Below are positions 5,723 to 7,216 of a stretch of DNA of 7,216 nucleotides, piece after piece. A program made the translations under genes and the position numbers. The first letter of the stretch is position 1, and the number at the start of each line of letters is the position of its first letter. This DNA is from Fimbriimonadales bacterium (lineage in GTDB: Bacteria; Armatimonadota; Fimbriimonadia; Fimbriimonadales; GBS-DC): the NCBI GenBank assembly GCA_026416065.1, contig JAOAFW010000023.1, positions 1 through 7,216 on the forward strand. The letters run 5' to 3'. The notes under the pieces were generated by a model. The model had not been told where the DNA came from and searched no databases. It was given only the letters and a program-made list of their open reading frames with translations.

Positions 5723-6610
5723 TTACACGACGACGCGCGGTTCACCTGCGTGGTGGGCTCGCCACGCTCGCACGAGCGCATTCGGTTTCCACGGCGCCCG
5801 CAAAAACAGCGTGCCGATGCTGAACGCGCGCGCGCCCAACTCCCAGAGTTCCTGAAGGTCTTGCAAGGTGTAGATTCCGCCCCCAGCGATGATGGGCAGG
5901 TGCGTGGCTTGACGCAACCGCTGTACCGCTTCCCGTACGAACGGGCGTATCGGCTCACCCGACACACCACCACCGCCTAAGCGTACGAGGGGCGATGGTG
6001 TTTCAGGGAATATCAGCCGCCAAGGCACCGCATTGATAGCGTGAACTGCGTCGGCAACGCCCTCCAGCGACTGCGCAATCGCCACATACGGCTGGTCATA
6101 ACCCACTTTGACTATCAGGGGGTGTCCCGCCGCACGCAGCGTGCAGGCGATGGCATGTACATGGTTCACAGCGTCCGCCCCACAGTGTTCCACATTAGGG
6201 CAGGATGCGTTCAGCTCGATCGCAGCAATCTGTAGGGGACGCAGTTTCTCGGAAAAGGCACGCGCCTCGTCCACACTCTCCGGGTAGACTGAGACGACCG
6301 TTTGCAGTCCCATACGCCGCATTCGGGGATAGCAAGCGCGAATCCACCAGTCGATTCCGGGATTGGTCAGCCCGACGGCGTTTACAGTACCGCCTCGAAT
6401 CAGGCGCACGCAGCGCCAAGGCGCATACCAGCGCAGGTTACCCCGACGCGGGCGCAAGGTAAGCGTCTTGACCACGATAGTGAACTCGCGAGGGTTCAGA
6501 ACGCCCAGCCAGCGCAAGGGATACTCCCACCACCAGCCACGCCCATCGAACCCCAGCGCGCCGCTGCCTGTGAGAAACTCCACCCGCTCGCTGTTGGACA
6601 GGGTAATCAT
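5723..6610 (-). CDS. pyrD: Dihydroorotate dehydrogenase-family FMN enzyme (class 1 type, catalytic subunit)
   Basis: The protein has 295 residues in a TIM-barrel flavoprotein fold. Family landmarks seen in order: VVKTLTLRPRRGN (K48), NAVGLTNPG (N77), IELNASCPN (N134, C137, N139), LIVKVG (K168), INAVPW (N193), LGGGGVSGEPIRP (212-223) and the phosphate-binding IIAGGGI (240-246) with GARAFSIGT (259-267). A cysteine in the SCPN motif marks class 1 enzymes, where it is the catalytic base; class 2 enzymes have serine there. NxxGLxNPG and GG.SG resemble the NAD-dependent 1B type, which needs a PyrK electron-transfer partner; none is in this window. The expected role is oxidation of dihydroorotate to orotate in pyrimidine synthesis. 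The residue after N193 is Ala, where Thr or Ser is usual next to the substrate, so a paralogue with another substrate is possible. An in-frame TAG directly before the ATG fixes the longest start; no clear Shine-Dalgarno sequence is seen. Confidence 0.82.
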   Translation of the reverse strand: MITLSNSERVEFLTGSGALGFDGRGWWWEYPLRWLGVLNPREFTIVVKTLTLRPRRGNLRWYAPWRCVRLIRGGTVNAVGLTNPGIDWWIRACYPRMRRMGLQTVVSVYPESVDEARAFSEKLRPLQIAAIELNASCPNVEHCGADAVNHVHAIACTLRAAGHPLIVKVGYDQPYVAIAQSLEGVADAVHAINAVPWRLIFPETPSPLVRLGGGGVSGEPIRPFVREAVQRLRQATHLPIIAGGGIYTLQDLQELWELGARAFSIGTLFLRAPWKPNALVRAWRAHHAGEPRVVV

Positions 6611-6664
6611 CTATTTCAAGTGTACCCGCTGGCTGTGAAATGGGTGCGCTGTTCCCGATAAATA

Positions 6665-7216
6665 TTACAAAGGTGCCTCCTCAAGCAATTCCACCGCATC
6701 CTCCCGCCGATACTTGCACTCGGCGTTGCTACAGGTAATCAGGCGTACCTCGCGTCGCTTGCTCGCCTTCTCCACCAGTGGCGCGTTGCAGTCGGGGCAC
6801 AGTTCGCCCGTCGGCTTGTCCCAGGTGAGCAACTTGCACTCGCGATTGGAGCAGGCGTAGAAGACGCGCCCCTTTTTGGATTTGCGCTGCACCACCTCGC
6901 CCGTCTGGCACAACGGGCACACTACCCCCGTCGCGCCTGCGGGCAGCGTGGTCTTGCAGTCGGGATAGCGCGAGCAAGCTAAAAATTCGCCGTAGCGTCC
7001 GCTGCGCAGCACCATCGGCGCGCCGCAGGTGGGACACAACCGCTCCGTCTCCACGACGGGAATCTGCACGCGGTCGTCGCTCTGCATCGCCACGCTCATC
7101 TTTTGCTGGAACGGCTGATAGAACTCGCGCACTACCTGCACCCAGTCGGCTTTGCCCTCTTCCACCTCGTCCAGCTCCTCTTCCATGCGGGCAGTGAAGG
7201 GCACATCGAACAGGTC
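6665..7216 (-). CDS. topA: DNA topoisomerase I (type IA), C-terminal part with three zinc ribbons; 5' end outside window
   Basis: Type IA topoisomerase relaxes negative supercoils by nicking and passing a single DNA strand. Only the last 183 residues are visible; the frame is open to the right edge, so the catalytic tyrosine lies outside. The visible part begins DLFDVPFTARMEEELDEVEEG, the conserved end of the TopA core (family form FTARMEEELD.IEEG), followed by WVQVVREFYQPF. Three four-cysteine zinc ribbons follow: C61/C64/C81/C87, C100/C103/C122/C127 and C140/C143/C162/C167 (visible numbering). The first has the typical CPTCGAPMVLRSGRYGEFLACS sequence split around residues 61-82. Such C-terminal ribbons bind single-stranded DNA in known TopA proteins. 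The gene ends TAA, and the pyrD start lies 55 bases further on. No terminator hairpin is visible there, so read-through into pyrD is possible. Identification is secure. Confidence 0.96.
   Translation of the reverse strand, partial: DLFDVPFTARMEEELDEVEEGKADWVQVVREFYQPFQQKMSVAMQSDDRVQIPVVETERLCPTCGAPMVLRSGRYGEFLACSRYPDCKTTLPAGATGVVCPLCQTGEVVQRKSKKGRVFYACSNRECKLLTWDKPTGELCPDCNAPLVEKASKRREVRLITCSNAECKYRREDAVELLEEAPL

Noticed and set aside
6611..6664. Promoter or terminator between topA and pyrD
   Set aside because: Only a weak TACACT with no -35 partner, and no hairpin with a T run.
1..7216. Defence system, mobile element, CRISPR array or RNA gene
   Set aside because: Every stretch is accounted for by housekeeping and envelope genes with short gaps; no direct-repeat arrays, transposase or tRNA-like structures were seen.

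Overview
The window is a single, tightly packed block of nine genes, all on the minus strand, from a diderm (Gram-negative type) bacterium that makes lipid A. The sequence is moderately G+C rich by eye. The lineage cannot be fixed from this window. Several proteins differ clearly from their proteobacterial counterparts: LpxB has a DFGAFN motif and a PPGSW motif, lpxC and fabZ are separate but adjacent, and one lipoprotein carries a poly-Gly linker. My best guess from general familiarity is a deep-branching group such as Armatimonadota. That is an inference of low confidence.

Layout in the direction of transcription, from high to low coordinates. The 3' end of topA (DNA topoisomerase I, three C-terminal zinc ribbons) enters from the right edge. 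After 55 bases comes a dihydroorotate dehydrogenase-family FMN enzyme (pyrD). After 68 bases comes a small putative lipoprotein of unknown function. Then follows the envelope cluster: a membrane-anchored LptC/LptA-like protein with repeated OstA-type motifs, lpxC, fabZ, lpxA and lpxB. The left edge cuts through the first half of dapD (tetrahydrodipicolinate N-succinyltransferase).

The envelope cluster is a coherent functional unit. LpxA acylates UDP-GlcNAc at O-3, LpxC deacetylates the product (the committed step), and LpxB condenses UDP-diacylglucosamine with lipid X into the lipid A disaccharide. FabZ supplies chain elongation from the same 3-hydroxyacyl-ACP pool that LpxA draws on. The LptC/LptA-like protein presumably serves transport of finished LPS. 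The gene for the intervening N-acylation, lpxD, is not in this window. Junctions are extremely tight: a 14-base overlap (LptC-like/lpxC), a 2-base gap (lpxC/fabZ), an 11-base gap (fabZ/lpxA) and a 4-base ATGA overlap (lpxA/lpxB). This implies one transcript with translational coupling.

No RNA genes, CRISPR arrays, insertion sequences, convincing promoters or terminators were found, and no stretch above 300 bases lacks a gene. The region is mostly ordinary housekeeping and envelope biogenesis. The points worth a second look are a palindromic, repeat-like segment read through in frame inside lpxC, a C7 tract between the lpxC ribosome binding site and its ATG, the altered LpxB motif, and the large repeated LptC/LptA-like protein.
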